Positions 7,925 through 15,971 of a stretch of 64,000 nucleotides of DNA are shown one piece after another; positions within the stretch are counted from its first letter, which is position 1; every line of letters starts with the position of its first letter. Source of the DNA: Mycolicibacterium neoaurum (GTDB lineage: Bacteria > Actinomycetota > Actinomycetes > Mycobacteriales > Mycobacteriaceae). Position numbers and translations under genes: made by a program. Under the pieces are notes generated by a model. The model did no database searches, was not told where the DNA came from, and saw nothing but the letters and a program-made list of their open reading frames with translations. The DNA lies in contig NZ_JAQIIX010000002.1 in the NCBI RefSeq assembly GCF_036946495.1, positions 1,426,001 to 1,490,000 on the forward strand, given 5' to 3'.

Positions 7925-8524
7925 GTGACCGGCCTGAACATCGACGGCGACGCCGCGCACGACGCCGCACAGCGCGAACTCACCAAACCGATCTACCCCA
8001 GACCATCGCTGACCGACCGCCTGACCGGCTGGATCGACGAGTTGCTGTACAAGGCCTTCGCCAGCAGCGACTGGTTACCGGGCGGCTGGATCACATTGGC
8101 ACTGTTCATGATCCTGTCCATCGTCATCGTCATCGTCATCGTCCGGGTGGCCCGGCGGACCATGCGGTCGACCAGGGACGGCCACGACGCCGTGCTCACC
8201 GACCGTACCCGCAGTGCCGCCCACCATCGATCCGCCGCCGAGTCCGCTGCCGCGCAAGGAGACTGGACATCGGCGATACGCCACCGACTACGTGCGGTGG
8301 CACGCGAACTCGAAGAGAGCGGCGCCCTCGACCCCATTCCAGGCCGCACCGCCACCGAACTGGCCGCCGCCGCCGGCGCCGTGCGCCCCGAACTCATCAG
8401 CGAATTCTCCTCGGCGGCCGAGACATTCAACGGAGTCAGTTACGGCGACCGGCCAGGCAGTGCTCAACAGTACCGCCAGATCGTGGAACTCGACGAGCAC
8501 CTGCGCGGAGCCCGGGCCCGATGA
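7925..8524 (+). CDS. DUF4129-type membrane protein
   Basis: This 199-residue protein starts at GTG, four bases after the previous stop. A single strong transmembrane helix (WITLALFMILSIVIVIVIV, residues about 58-77) separates a short N-terminal part from a C-terminal cytoplasmic helical domain. The latter contains DWTSAIRHRLRAVARELEE and PGRTATELAA, the usual DUF4129 signature. These proteins accompany MoxR ATPases in actinobacteria. The gene overlaps the next by four bases, so the products are probably made in fixed ratio. The biochemical role is not established. Confidence 0.75.
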   Translation: MTGLNIDGDAAHDAAQRELTKPIYPRPSLTDRLTGWIDELLYKAFASSDWLPGGWITLALFMILSIVIVIVIVRVARRTMRSTRDGHDAVLTDRTRSAAHHRSAAESAAAQGDWTSAIRHRLRAVARELEESGALDPIPGRTATELAAAAGAVRPELISEFSSAAETFNGVSYGDRPGSAQQYRQIVELDEHLRGARAR

Positions 8525-9633
8525 CCAGGCGGCGTTGGCGCACGGCGCGCACCATCGGCCTGGCCATCGTGTTGATCGTGGCCGTTTCCGCGCTGGGTGC
8601 CTACCTGACCGCACCGCGTCAGGGCGGCCTGCTGCAGGCCGATTCGACCGCGCCCGACGGCGCGCACGCGCTGCTGACACTGCTGCGCGATCAGGGGATC
8701 GACGTCGTGGTGGCCGATGACCTCGATGAGGTCGCCGCGGCCGCCCGCCCCGACACGTTGATCGCCGTGGCCCAGACGTTCTTCCTGCTCGACGGCGACG
8801 TTCTGGACCGGTTGGCAGCCCTCCCCGGCGACAGGTTGCTCATCGCACCGTCCGGTGTGACCCGCGAGCACCTGGCACCGGGAATCGATGTGGATGGCAC
8901 CGCGCAGTTCGGGGGCAGGCCGGACTGCGATCTCCGCGAGGCGGTCACCTCCGGTGATGTCCAACTGGGATTCAGCGACACCTTCACCAAGGCCGACGAC
9001 GGCGCGGCCACCCGCTGTTACGGCGGGGCCTTGCTGCGTTACCAGGACGGTGGTCGCACCGTGACCCTTGTCGGGAGCGGCGCCTTCATGACGAACGCCG
9101 GGCTGCTCGGGCAGGGCAGTGCCGCGCTGGCGATGAATCTGTCCGGTACCCACCAACGCGTCATCTGGTACGCCCCGCAACGGATCGAAGGCGAGACGAC
9201 CGGTTCGACGTCGCTGGTCGACCTGATACCGGCTCAGGTCGGCTGGGCCGTGCTGCAGATCGGCCTCGCCGTGCTGCTGGTCGCCTGGTGGCGCGCCCGC
9301 CGGCTCGGCCCGCTGGTCGCCGAACGACTCCCCGTGGTGGTGCGGGCCTCGGAGACCGTCGAGGGCAGGGCACGGTTGTATCGCTCCCGGCGGGCCCGCG
9401 ACCGTGCCGCGGCGGCACTACGCACCGCGGCGTTGTCCCGATTACGCCCGCGGCTGGGTCTGGGGCCGCGGCCATCGCCGGAGACGATCACCCACGCGGT
9501 GGCCGGTCGCATCGGCGCAGACCCGCAGGCGCTGTCGCACACCCTGTTCGGACCCACGCCCAGCACCGACGAGCAACTGCTCGCGCTGGCAAGGCATCTC
9601 GACGATATCGAAAGGCAGGTCGCACAGTCGTGA
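8521..9633 (+). CDS. DUF4350 membrane-anchored protein
   Basis: This 370-residue protein begins at an ATG overlapping the preceding stop (ATGA). An N-terminal membrane helix (IGLAIVLIVAVSALGAYL) is followed by an extracytoplasmic domain with GAHALLTLLRDQGIDVVV and GRVLLIAPSG-like strands, as in DUF4350. A second helix lies at about residues 240-260 (VGWAVLQIGLAVLLVAWW), and an Arg-rich cytoplasmic tail ends the protein. It corresponds to Rv3691 by order and size. DUF4350 proteins often pair with MoxR/DUF58 systems. A role in assembling or tuning a membrane complex is inference. Confidence 0.75.
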   Translation: MTRRRWRTARTIGLAIVLIVAVSALGAYLTAPRQGGLLQADSTAPDGAHALLTLLRDQGIDVVVADDLDEVAAAARPDTLIAVAQTFFLLDGDVLDRLAALPGDRLLIAPSGVTREHLAPGIDVDGTAQFGGRPDCDLREAVTSGDVQLGFSDTFTKADDGAATRCYGGALLRYQDGGRTVTLVGSGAFMTNAGLLGQGSAALAMNLSGTHQRVIWYAPQRIEGETTGSTSLVDLIPAQVGWAVLQIGLAVLLVAWWRARRLGPLVAERLPVVVRASETVEGRARLYRSRRARDRAAAALRTAALSRLRPRLGLGPRPSPETITHAVAGRIGADPQALSHTLFGPTPSTDEQLLALARHLDDIERQVAQS

Positions 9634-10583
9634 CACAACCCGAGGCCGCACGGGAGGCGTTACTCGCCCTGCGCGCAGAAATCTCCAAAGCCGTCGTCGG
9701 GCAGGACGCCGTGGTCAGCGGGCTGGTGATCGCGCTGCTCTGCCGGGGGCACGTCCTGCTCGAGGGCGTACCCGGAGTGGCCAAGACACTGCTGGTGCGC
9801 AGCCTCGCCGCGACCCTGCGGCTGGACTTCACGCGCGTGCAGTTCACCCCGGATCTGATGCCGGGTGATGTGACGGGCTCGCTGGTCTACGACGCCCGCA
9901 CCGCCGAGTTCGCCTTTCGCGCCGGGCCGGTGTTCACCAATCTGCTGCTGGCAGATGAGATCAACCGCACTCCACCCAAGACCCAGGCAGCGCTGCTGGA
10001 GGCCATGGAGGAGCGGCAGGTCACCGTCGACGGAGCGGCGCGCCCGCTGCCCGATCCGTTCATCGTCGCGGCCACCCAGAATCCGATCGAATACGAGGGC
10101 ACCTATCAGCTGCCCGAGGCCCAGCTGGACCGGTTCCTGTTGAAGCTCAACGTGCCGCTGCCACCGCGCGATCAGGAGATCGCGATATTGCACCGGCATG
10201 CAACGGGTTTCGATCCTCGCAACCTCTCCGCGCTGACCGCTGTGGCCGGTCCGGAAGATCTGGCGGCCGGCCGTGCCGCTGTGCGCCAGGTGATGGCCGC
10301 CCCGGAGGTCCTCGGATACATCGTCGACATCGCCGGTGCCACAAGGACTTCGCCGGCCCTTCAGCTCGGGGTGTCACCGCGCGGTGCGACCGCACTGTTG
10401 GCCACCGCCCGATCCTGGGCATGGCTGTCGGGTCGCAACTTCGTCACCCCCGACGATGTCAAGGCGATGGCGCGGCCGACGCTACGGCACCGGATCGCCC
10501 TGCGGCCGGAGGCCGAACTGGAGGGCGCCGATGCCGACGGTGTGCTGGACGGAATCCTGGCGTCGGTGCCGGTGCCGCGGTAA
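9630..10583 (+). CDS. moxR: MoxR-family AAA+ ATPase
   Basis: This 317-residue AAA+ ATPase starts at GTG overlapping the DUF4350 stop (GTGA). It has Walker A GVPGVAKTLL, Walker B LLLADEINRTPPKTQAALLE, the MoxR-typical EAMEERQVTV, sensor 1 AATQNPIEYEGTY and the AQLDRF arginine-finger region. A C-terminal AAA lid is also visible. MoxR enzymes act as chaperones that remodel or insert metal cofactors in partner proteins, usually together with VWA or DUF58 proteins. The neighbouring DUF58 gene is that partner here. The order matches Rv3692 (moxR2). The client protein is not identifiable from the window. Confidence 0.9.
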   Translation: MTQPEAAREALLALRAEISKAVVGQDAVVSGLVIALLCRGHVLLEGVPGVAKTLLVRSLAATLRLDFTRVQFTPDLMPGDVTGSLVYDARTAEFAFRAGPVFTNLLLADEINRTPPKTQAALLEAMEERQVTVDGAARPLPDPFIVAATQNPIEYEGTYQLPEAQLDRFLLKLNVPLPPRDQEIAILHRHATGFDPRNLSALTAVAGPEDLAAGRAAVRQVMAAPEVLGYIVDIAGATRTSPALQLGVSPRGATALLATARSWAWLSGRNFVTPDDVKAMARPTLRHRIALRPEAELEGADADGVLDGILASVPVPR

Positions 10584-11905
10584 TGGTTCTCACCGGGCGG
10601 GCCGGACTGCTGGCGGTGCTCGGCGTGCTGCCGGTGCTCATCTCGCCATGGCCGGCAACGATGTTCGTGGTCGTGGCGGCGGTGATCGGCGCACTGCTGA
10701 TCGCCGATGTGCTGCTGGCCGCGAGCCTCGACCGGCTGCAGCTGCGGCGCACCGGGGACACGACCGCGCGCCTGGGCCAACCGGTGCACATCGAACTCGA
10801 CGTTCACCACGGCGGAAAACGGCGGCTGCGCGGGCTGATCCGTGATGCCTGGGCGCCCAGCGCGCGGGCACGCCCTCGTTCCCAGCCGCTCGATATCCCC
10901 GCCGGTGGCCGGGCCAGGGTCGCCACCGAGATCGCGCCGGTGCGCCGCGGTGATCAGCACGCCGTGCATGTCACCGTGCGGGCGATAGGCCCGTTGGGAC
11001 TGGCCGGACGGCAGCGCACGACGCACGCCGACTGGCAGATACGTGTCCTGCCGCCGTTCCTGTCCCGCAAACATCTTCCGTCGCGGCTGGCCAAACTGCG
11101 CGAGCTCGACGGCATGGTCCCGGTCTTGATCCGCGGGCAGGGCACCGAATTCGACACACTTCGCGAATACGTCGACGGTGACGATGTCCGCTCCATCGAC
11201 TGGCGAGCCACCGCGCGCCGGGGTGACGTCGTGGTGCGGACCTGGCGCCCGGAGCGGGACCGGCGCGTGGTCATCGTGCTGGACACCGGCCGGACCTCCG
11301 CGGGCCGGATCGGGGTGGACCCGTTGTCGTTTGACCCGGTGGGATGGCCGCGACTGGATTGGTCGATGGATGCCGCGCTGTTGCTGGCCGCGCTGGCCTC
11401 GCGGGCCGGTGACCACGTCGACTTCCTGGCCCACGACCGGGTCAGCCGGGCCGGCGTGTTCGGCGCTTCGCGACGGGAACTGTTGGCGCAGTTGGTCTCG
11501 GCGATGGCGCCCCTGGAGCCGGCACTACTCGAATCCGATGCGACGGCCATGGTGGCCGCCGTGCAGCGGCGCGTTCGCCGGCGCGCCCTGGTGGTGCTGC
11601 TGACCGACCTGAACGCCTCGGCCCTGGACGAGGGCCTGTTGCCGGTGTTGCCGAAGCTGTCGGCCCGCCACCATGTCATGGTCGCCGCCGTCACCGATCC
11701 GCGGGTCGATGCGTTGGCATCGGGGCGCTCGGATGCCGCACAGATCTACGACGCCGCGGCGGCCGAACGCGCCCGCAACGACCGCCGCGACATCGCCGAC
11801 CGGCTGCGGGGGCACGGTGTCGATGTCATCGACGCCGCGCCGCAGGACCTGGCCCCCGCGCTGGCCGATCGCTATCTGGCGATGAAGGCCACCGGTCGGC
11901 TCTAG
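10583..11905 (+). CDS. DUF58 / VWA-like MoxR partner
   Basis: This 440-residue protein begins at an ATG whose A is the last base of the MoxR TAA stop. Two N-terminal hydrophobic helices (GLLAVLGVLPVLIS and MFVVVAAVIGALLIA) anchor it. A beta-rich middle follows, and then the DUF58 signature EFDTLREYVDGDDVRSIDWRATARRGD near residues 190-215. The C-terminal part resembles a von Willebrand A fold, with VVIVLDTGRTSAG and LVVLLTDLNAS strands; the first has DTGRTS where MIDAS sites have DxSxS, so metal binding is plausible but altered. It forms a coupled unit with MoxR. The gene's 3' end overlaps the convergent SpoIIM-like gene by four bases. Confidence 0.85.
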   Translation: MVLTGRAGLLAVLGVLPVLISPWPATMFVVVAAVIGALLIADVLLAASLDRLQLRRTGDTTARLGQPVHIELDVHHGGKRRLRGLIRDAWAPSARARPRSQPLDIPAGGRARVATEIAPVRRGDQHAVHVTVRAIGPLGLAGRQRTTHADWQIRVLPPFLSRKHLPSRLAKLRELDGMVPVLIRGQGTEFDTLREYVDGDDVRSIDWRATARRGDVVVRTWRPERDRRVVIVLDTGRTSAGRIGVDPLSFDPVGWPRLDWSMDAALLLAALASRAGDHVDFLAHDRVSRAGVFGASRRELLAQLVSAMAPLEPALLESDATAMVAAVQRRVRRRALVVLLTDLNASALDEGLLPVLPKLSARHHVMVAAVTDPRVDALASGRSDAAQIYDAAAAERARNDRRDIADRLRGHGVDVIDAAPQDLAPALADRYLAMKATGRL

Positions 11906-12894
11906 CCCGTCGGGACGACATCCGGGGCATCCTCCACATCGCCGGTCAGGCCGGCTCGGCGGGCGGCTCTTCCGAAGTGCGCGACATAGCCGAGGAACGC
12001 GATCTCGGCGGCCACCCCGATGGTGACGCGCACCCAGGTCGGCAGCGGGGACGGGGTGACCAGCGCCTCGATCAACCCGGAGATCAGCAGCACCACCACC
12101 AGCCCACCGGCCACCGCGACCACCGCGCGGCCGCGCTCGGCGAGCACCTGCGACCGCGGCCGGTCACCGGGTGAGACGACCGCCCAGCCCAGCCGCATCC
12201 CGGCGGCAGCGGCCAGGAACACCGCGGTCAACTCGAGCAGGCCGTGCGGGGTGATCAGGCCGAGGAAGAGGTCGCCCTTGCCTGCGCCGAACATCAGACC
12301 GCCGGATACGCCGACGTTCGCGGCGTTCTGGAACAGCACCCAAGGAATGGGCAGGCCCAGCAGGACCGCGAACGCGATGCACTGGGCGGCGACCCAGGCA
12401 TTGTTGACCCAGACCCGCAGTCCGAACGACCCGGCCGGGTTCTCGCTGTAGTACGCCTCGAAGTCGTGGTTGATCAACTGCTGCAACTCCGCTGGTGTGC
12501 CCAACGTCGCGCGCACCTCGGGATTACCGGCCACCCAGAATCCGATGACGATCGCGACCAGGAGGAAGCCCAGCGCGGAACCGAGCCACCACCGTCGACA
12601 GTCGTAGGCCACCAACGGGAACGACACCGTCCAGAATCGGATGAATTCGCGCCACAGCGGCGCCCGCGCCCCGGTGACGGCGGATCGGGCACGCGCGACC
12701 AGCCCGGACAACTTCGCGACCAACACCGCATCCCCGGAGGAGCTGCGCACCACCGAAAGGTGGGTGGACACCCGCTGATACAGGTCGACCAGCTCGTCGA
12801 TCTCGGCCCCGGTCAGGTTGCGCCGCCTCTTCAGCAGCTGTTCCAGTCGATTCCATGCCGGAGTGTGGGCGAGCACGAACGCATCGACATCCAC
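11902..12894 (-). CDS. SpoIIM-like integral membrane protein
   Basis: This 330-residue protein belongs to the stage II sporulation protein M family, which in non-sporulating mycobacteria (Rv3694c) has no sporulation role. I start it at GTG 12894 (VDVDAFVLAHTPAWNRLEQL), because the longer frame runs into the divergent RDD gene. The N-terminal third is a helical cytoplasmic segment with EIDELVDLYQRVSTHLSVVR. Five or so membrane helices follow, with GLITPHGLLELTAVFLAAAAG, the SpoIIM hallmark. It converges on DUF58 and is only 27 bases from the divergent RDD start, so the two must share a compact promoter region. Confidence 0.82.
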   Translation of the reverse strand: MDVDAFVLAHTPAWNRLEQLLKRRRNLTGAEIDELVDLYQRVSTHLSVVRSSSGDAVLVAKLSGLVARARSAVTGARAPLWREFIRFWTVSFPLVAYDCRRWWLGSALGFLLVAIVIGFWVAGNPEVRATLGTPAELQQLINHDFEAYYSENPAGSFGLRVWVNNAWVAAQCIAFAVLLGLPIPWVLFQNAANVGVSGGLMFGAGKGDLFLGLITPHGLLELTAVFLAAAAGMRLGWAVVSPGDRPRSQVLAERGRAVVAVAGGLVVVLLISGLIEALVTPSPLPTWVRVTIGVAAEIAFLGYVAHFGRAARRAGLTGDVEDAPDVVPTG

Positions 12895-12921
12895 GCTGGC
12901 GATCCTAGTAGCGTTCGAGGC

Positions 12922-13767
12922 ATGGTCATGCAGCCAGAGCCCGTGGTGACCGGCGATGCGGTGCAACTACAGGTGTCGATCGCCCAGCTGCCGGTGCGTG
13001 CGGCAGCGGCGTTGATCGACGTCATGGTGATGGGCTTCGGATACCTGATCCTGTCGATGCTGTGGGCGCTGACCCTGGCCGATTTCGATCCGGCGCTCTC
13101 GGCGGCGGTGCTGATCATCTTCCTGGTGCTGGTGCTGGTCGGCTATCCGGTGACCTTCGAGATGGCTTCCGGCGGACGCTCGCTGGGCAAGATGGCCCTC
13201 GGTTTACGGGTCGTGTCCGACGACGGAGGTCCGGAACGGTTGCGGCAGGCGGTTTTTCGAGCGCTGTCCAGTGTGATCGAGATATGGATGCTGACCGGCG
13301 GACCCGCGGTGATCTGCAGCATGCTCTCACCGAAAGGCAAACGCATCGGCGACGTGTTCGCGGGCACCATCGTGATCAGTGAGCGGGCACCCAGGCTGAA
13401 CCCGCCCCCGCCGATGCCGCCTGGGTTGGCGTGGTGGGCCGCGACACTGCAGCTGTCCGGATTGGGCACCGCGCAGGCGAACATGGCGCGGCAATTCCTC
13501 TCCAGGTCGGGGCAGCTGCAGCCGCAGGTGCGCGCGGAGATGGGTCAGCGCATCGCCGGCCAGGTCGTCGCGACGATCTCTCCCCCGCCGCCGCCCGGCG
13601 CTTCCGCCGAGGAGGTGCTGGCGGCGATCCTGGCCGAGCGGCACCGCCGCGAGTTGGCCCGCCTGCACGTGCCCCAGCCTCCGGGTATGTCGCCGGGGCC
13701 GGGCATGCCCCCGGCACCATCGTCTGCACCACCGCCACCGCCCGCGGGGTTCGCGCCACCCGGCTGA
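12922..13767 (+). CDS. RDD-family membrane protein
   Basis: This 281-residue protein has an N-terminal RDD domain: VRAAAALIDVMVMGFGYLIL, where Asp replaces the usual Arg-Asp-Asp order, then SGGRSLGKMALGLRVVSDDGG, the most conserved part of the family, and GKRIGDVFAGTIVI. Three transmembrane helices are visible. The last 100 residues are a Pro-rich cytoplasmic tail (PPPPPGASAEEVLAAILAERHRR, then PPGMSPGPGMPP). It matches Rv3695 in position. RDD proteins are thought to be transporters or membrane-complex components. The start could also be the ATG at 12928. Confidence 0.82.
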   Translation: MVMQPEPVVTGDAVQLQVSIAQLPVRAAAALIDVMVMGFGYLILSMLWALTLADFDPALSAAVLIIFLVLVLVGYPVTFEMASGGRSLGKMALGLRVVSDDGGPERLRQAVFRALSSVIEIWMLTGGPAVICSMLSPKGKRIGDVFAGTIVISERAPRLNPPPPMPPGLAWWAATLQLSGLGTAQANMARQFLSRSGQLQPQVRAEMGQRIAGQVVATISPPPPPGASAEEVLAAILAERHRRELARLHVPQPPGMSPGPGMPPAPSSAPPPPPAGFAPPG

Positions 13768-13776
13768 AGGCCCATC

Positions 13777-13809
13777 CCCATAATGGGACACAGATGTCCC
13801 ATTATGGGA
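13777..13809. promoter_or_regulatory. Tandem palindromic operators of the LfrR-type repressor
   Basis: Two near-identical 11-bp palindromes, CCCATAATGGG (13777-13787) and CCCATTATGGG (13799-13809), lie with centres 22 bases apart. That is two helical turns, so two repressor dimers could bind one face of the DNA. They end 22 bases before the TetR start codon and would cover its promoter. Autoregulation and control of the downstream efflux gene follow naturally. Confidence 0.75.
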
Positions 13810-13831
13810 GTTTTCTGCTATCTTTAGCGTC

Positions 13832-14401
13832 ATGAGTGTCCACGACATCGGGGAAACCGGGGCGCGCAACCGCACCCGGCGCGCCATCGTCGAGGCAGCC
13901 ATCGGCGTCATGACCGACAACCCGACCGCGCCACTGTCCGAGATCGCCGATGCCGCCGGCGTCGGTCGCAGCACGCTGCACCGGTATTTCCCCGAGCGGA
14001 TGGATCTGCTGCGCGCGGTCGCCCTCCAGGTGCACGCCGCCAGCAACGCGGCCATCGAGGCCGCCGACCCGGAGTGCGGTCCGATGATCCCGGCACTGCG
14101 CAGGGTCGTGGAGAGTCAGCTCGATCTCGGCCCGATCATGCAGTACGTCTACACCGAGCCACTCATCCAGTCCGATCGTGAGCTCGCGGCGTTCCTGGAC
14201 ACCGGCGACGAGGTCATCAGCGAAATCCTCTCGCGCGTCACGGCAGAAGGCCCCGCATATCCCCCGGGGTGGTCACGGCGGGTTTTCTGGTCACTGCTTC
14301 TGACCGGCTATTCCGCCGTCCGGGACGACGGCATACCCCGCCAACAGGTCGTCGACGCCATCATGAACAGCCTCACCCAGGGCACCATCACTTCCCCATA
14401 A
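13832..14401 (+). CDS. lfrR: TetR repressor of efflux pump (LfrR-like)
   Basis: This 189-residue TetR-family regulator has an N-terminal helix-turn-helix with RTRRAIVEAAIGVMTD and GVGRSTLHRYFPERMDLLRA. The ligand domain contains ALRRVVESQLDLGPI and YPPGWSRRVFWSLL, which I recognise from M. smegmatis LfrR, the repressor of the LfrA multidrug pump. It lies ten bases upstream of an LfrA-like gene in the same direction, as in M. smegmatis. The double palindrome just before its start is the likely operator. In M. smegmatis, dyes such as ethidium release the repressor; the same is expected here but not shown by the sequence. Confidence 0.85.
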   Translation: MSVHDIGETGARNRTRRAIVEAAIGVMTDNPTAPLSEIADAAGVGRSTLHRYFPERMDLLRAVALQVHAASNAAIEAADPECGPMIPALRRVVESQLDLGPIMQYVYTEPLIQSDRELAAFLDTGDEVISEILSRVTAEGPAYPPGWSRRVFWSLLLTGYSAVRDDGIPRQQVVDAIMNSLTQGTITSP

Positions 14402-14411
14402 GGACCACCCC

Positions 14412-15965
14412 ATGACCACCCATTCCGATGCGACCGCATCGGTGACACCACCGGCGGCCACTCCACGGCGCGCCTGGCTGGCGCTGGCCGTTCTCACCCT
14501 TCCGGTGATGTTGATCGCCATCGACAACACCGTGCTCGCCTTCGCGTTACCTGCCATCGCCGAGGACTTCCGCCCACCGGCGGCGACCCAGCTGTGGATC
14601 GTCGACGTCTACTCCCTGGTGCTGGCCGCCCTGCTGGTCGCCATGGGCAGCATCGGCGACCGGATCGGTCGACGCCGCCTCCTGTTGATCGGTGGTGCCG
14701 GATTCGCCGTCGTGTCGGCCGCGGCCGCCTTCGCGCCCAGTGCCGAGATGCTGGTGCTGGCTCGCGCGGTGCTCGGCTTCTTCGGCGCCATGCTGATGCC
14801 CTCGACGCTGTCGCTGATCCGCAACATCTTCACCGAAGCCTCGGCGCGCCGGCTCGCGATCGCCATCTGGGCATCGTGCTTCACCGCCGGATCCACCCTC
14901 GGACCGATCGTCGGCGGGGCGCTGCTGGAGCATTTCCACTGGGGCGCAGTGTTCCTGATCGCGGTTCCGATCCTGTTACCGCTGCTGATCCTGGCGCCGA
15001 AGCTGGTCCCGGAGTCCAAGGACCCGAATCCGGGCCCGCTTGATCCGATCAGCGTCGGGCTGTCGTTCATCGCCATGCTGCCCTTCGTCTGGGCCATCAA
15101 GACCGCCGCCCACGACGGCTTGTCGGTGGTCGTGGTGGCCGCGTTCGCACTCGGCATCGGGGCGGGGGTCCTGTTCGTCCGACGTCAGATGCACAGCGCC
15201 ACACCGATGCTCGACATGGCGCTGTTCCGGTCCGGCCCGTTCACCTCGTCGATCCTTGCCAACTTCCTGTCCATCGTCGGATTGATCGGCTTCATCTTCT
15301 TCGTGTCCCAGCACCTGCAGCTGGTGCTCGGTCTGAGCCCGCTGATGGCCGGTCTGGTGACCTTGCCGGGTGCGGTGCTGTCGATGATCGCCGGTATCTC
15401 GGTGGTCAAAGCCGCCAAGCACTTCTCACCGCAGGCGTTGATCGTGTTCGGTCTGGTGTTCGTGGCCGCGGGCTTCATCATGATCCTGTTGTTCCGCCAC
15501 GATCTGTCGGTGACGGCGGTGATCGTGTCGTTCCTGGTCCTCGAGCTGGGTGTCGGTGTGTCGCAGACCATCTCCAACGACACCATCGTGGCGTCGGTGC
15601 CGGCGGCGAAAGCCGGTGCGGCATCGGCGGTCTCCGAGACCGCCTACGAGCTGGGCGCGGTGGTCGGCGCGGCGACCCTCGGCACCATCTTCACCGCGTT
15701 CTACCGGGCCAACGTCGAGGTGCCCGCGGGGCTGACACCGTCTCAGACCGGTGATGCGGCCGAGAGCATCGGCGGAGCGACCTCGGTGGCGCGCGACCTG
15801 CCGCCCGAAACCGCTCAGCGACTGCTGAACTCGGCACACCAGGCGTTCGACTCGGGTATCGCACCGACGGCGTCCATCGCCGCCGTACTCGCCCTGACCG
15901 CTGCGGTCGTCGTCATCGTCGCGTTCCGACGGACACCGGAAGCGCCGCAGCCAGCGGACCGGTGA
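14412..15965 (+). CDS. lfrA: Multidrug efflux MFS transporter (LfrA-like)
   Basis: This 517-residue DHA2-family, 14-helix major facilitator exports drugs by proton antiport. Marks include AIDNTVLAFALPAIAEDF in helix 1 (motif D1), GSIGDRIGRRRLLLIGGAG (motif A, residues about 76-94), the antiporter motif C ASCFTAGSTLGPIVGGALLE near 155-175, and LELGVGVSQTISNDTIVASV in the second half. It closely follows M. smegmatis LfrA, which lowers susceptibility to fluoroquinolones, acriflavine and ethidium. Start ATG 14412 has AAGGA nine bases upstream. It is cotranscribed with the repressor gene. Confidence 0.88.
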   Translation: MTTHSDATASVTPPAATPRRAWLALAVLTLPVMLIAIDNTVLAFALPAIAEDFRPPAATQLWIVDVYSLVLAALLVAMGSIGDRIGRRRLLLIGGAGFAVVSAAAAFAPSAEMLVLARAVLGFFGAMLMPSTLSLIRNIFTEASARRLAIAIWASCFTAGSTLGPIVGGALLEHFHWGAVFLIAVPILLPLLILAPKLVPESKDPNPGPLDPISVGLSFIAMLPFVWAIKTAAHDGLSVVVVAAFALGIGAGVLFVRRQMHSATPMLDMALFRSGPFTSSILANFLSIVGLIGFIFFVSQHLQLVLGLSPLMAGLVTLPGAVLSMIAGISVVKAAKHFSPQALIVFGLVFVAAGFIMILLFRHDLSVTAVIVSFLVLELGVGVSQTISNDTIVASVPAAKAGAASAVSETAYELGAVVGAATLGTIFTAFYRANVEVPAGLTPSQTGDAAESIGGATSVARDLPPETAQRLLNSAHQAFDSGIAPTASIAAVLALTAAVVVIVAFRRTPEAPQPADR

Positions 15966-15971
15966 CCGACG

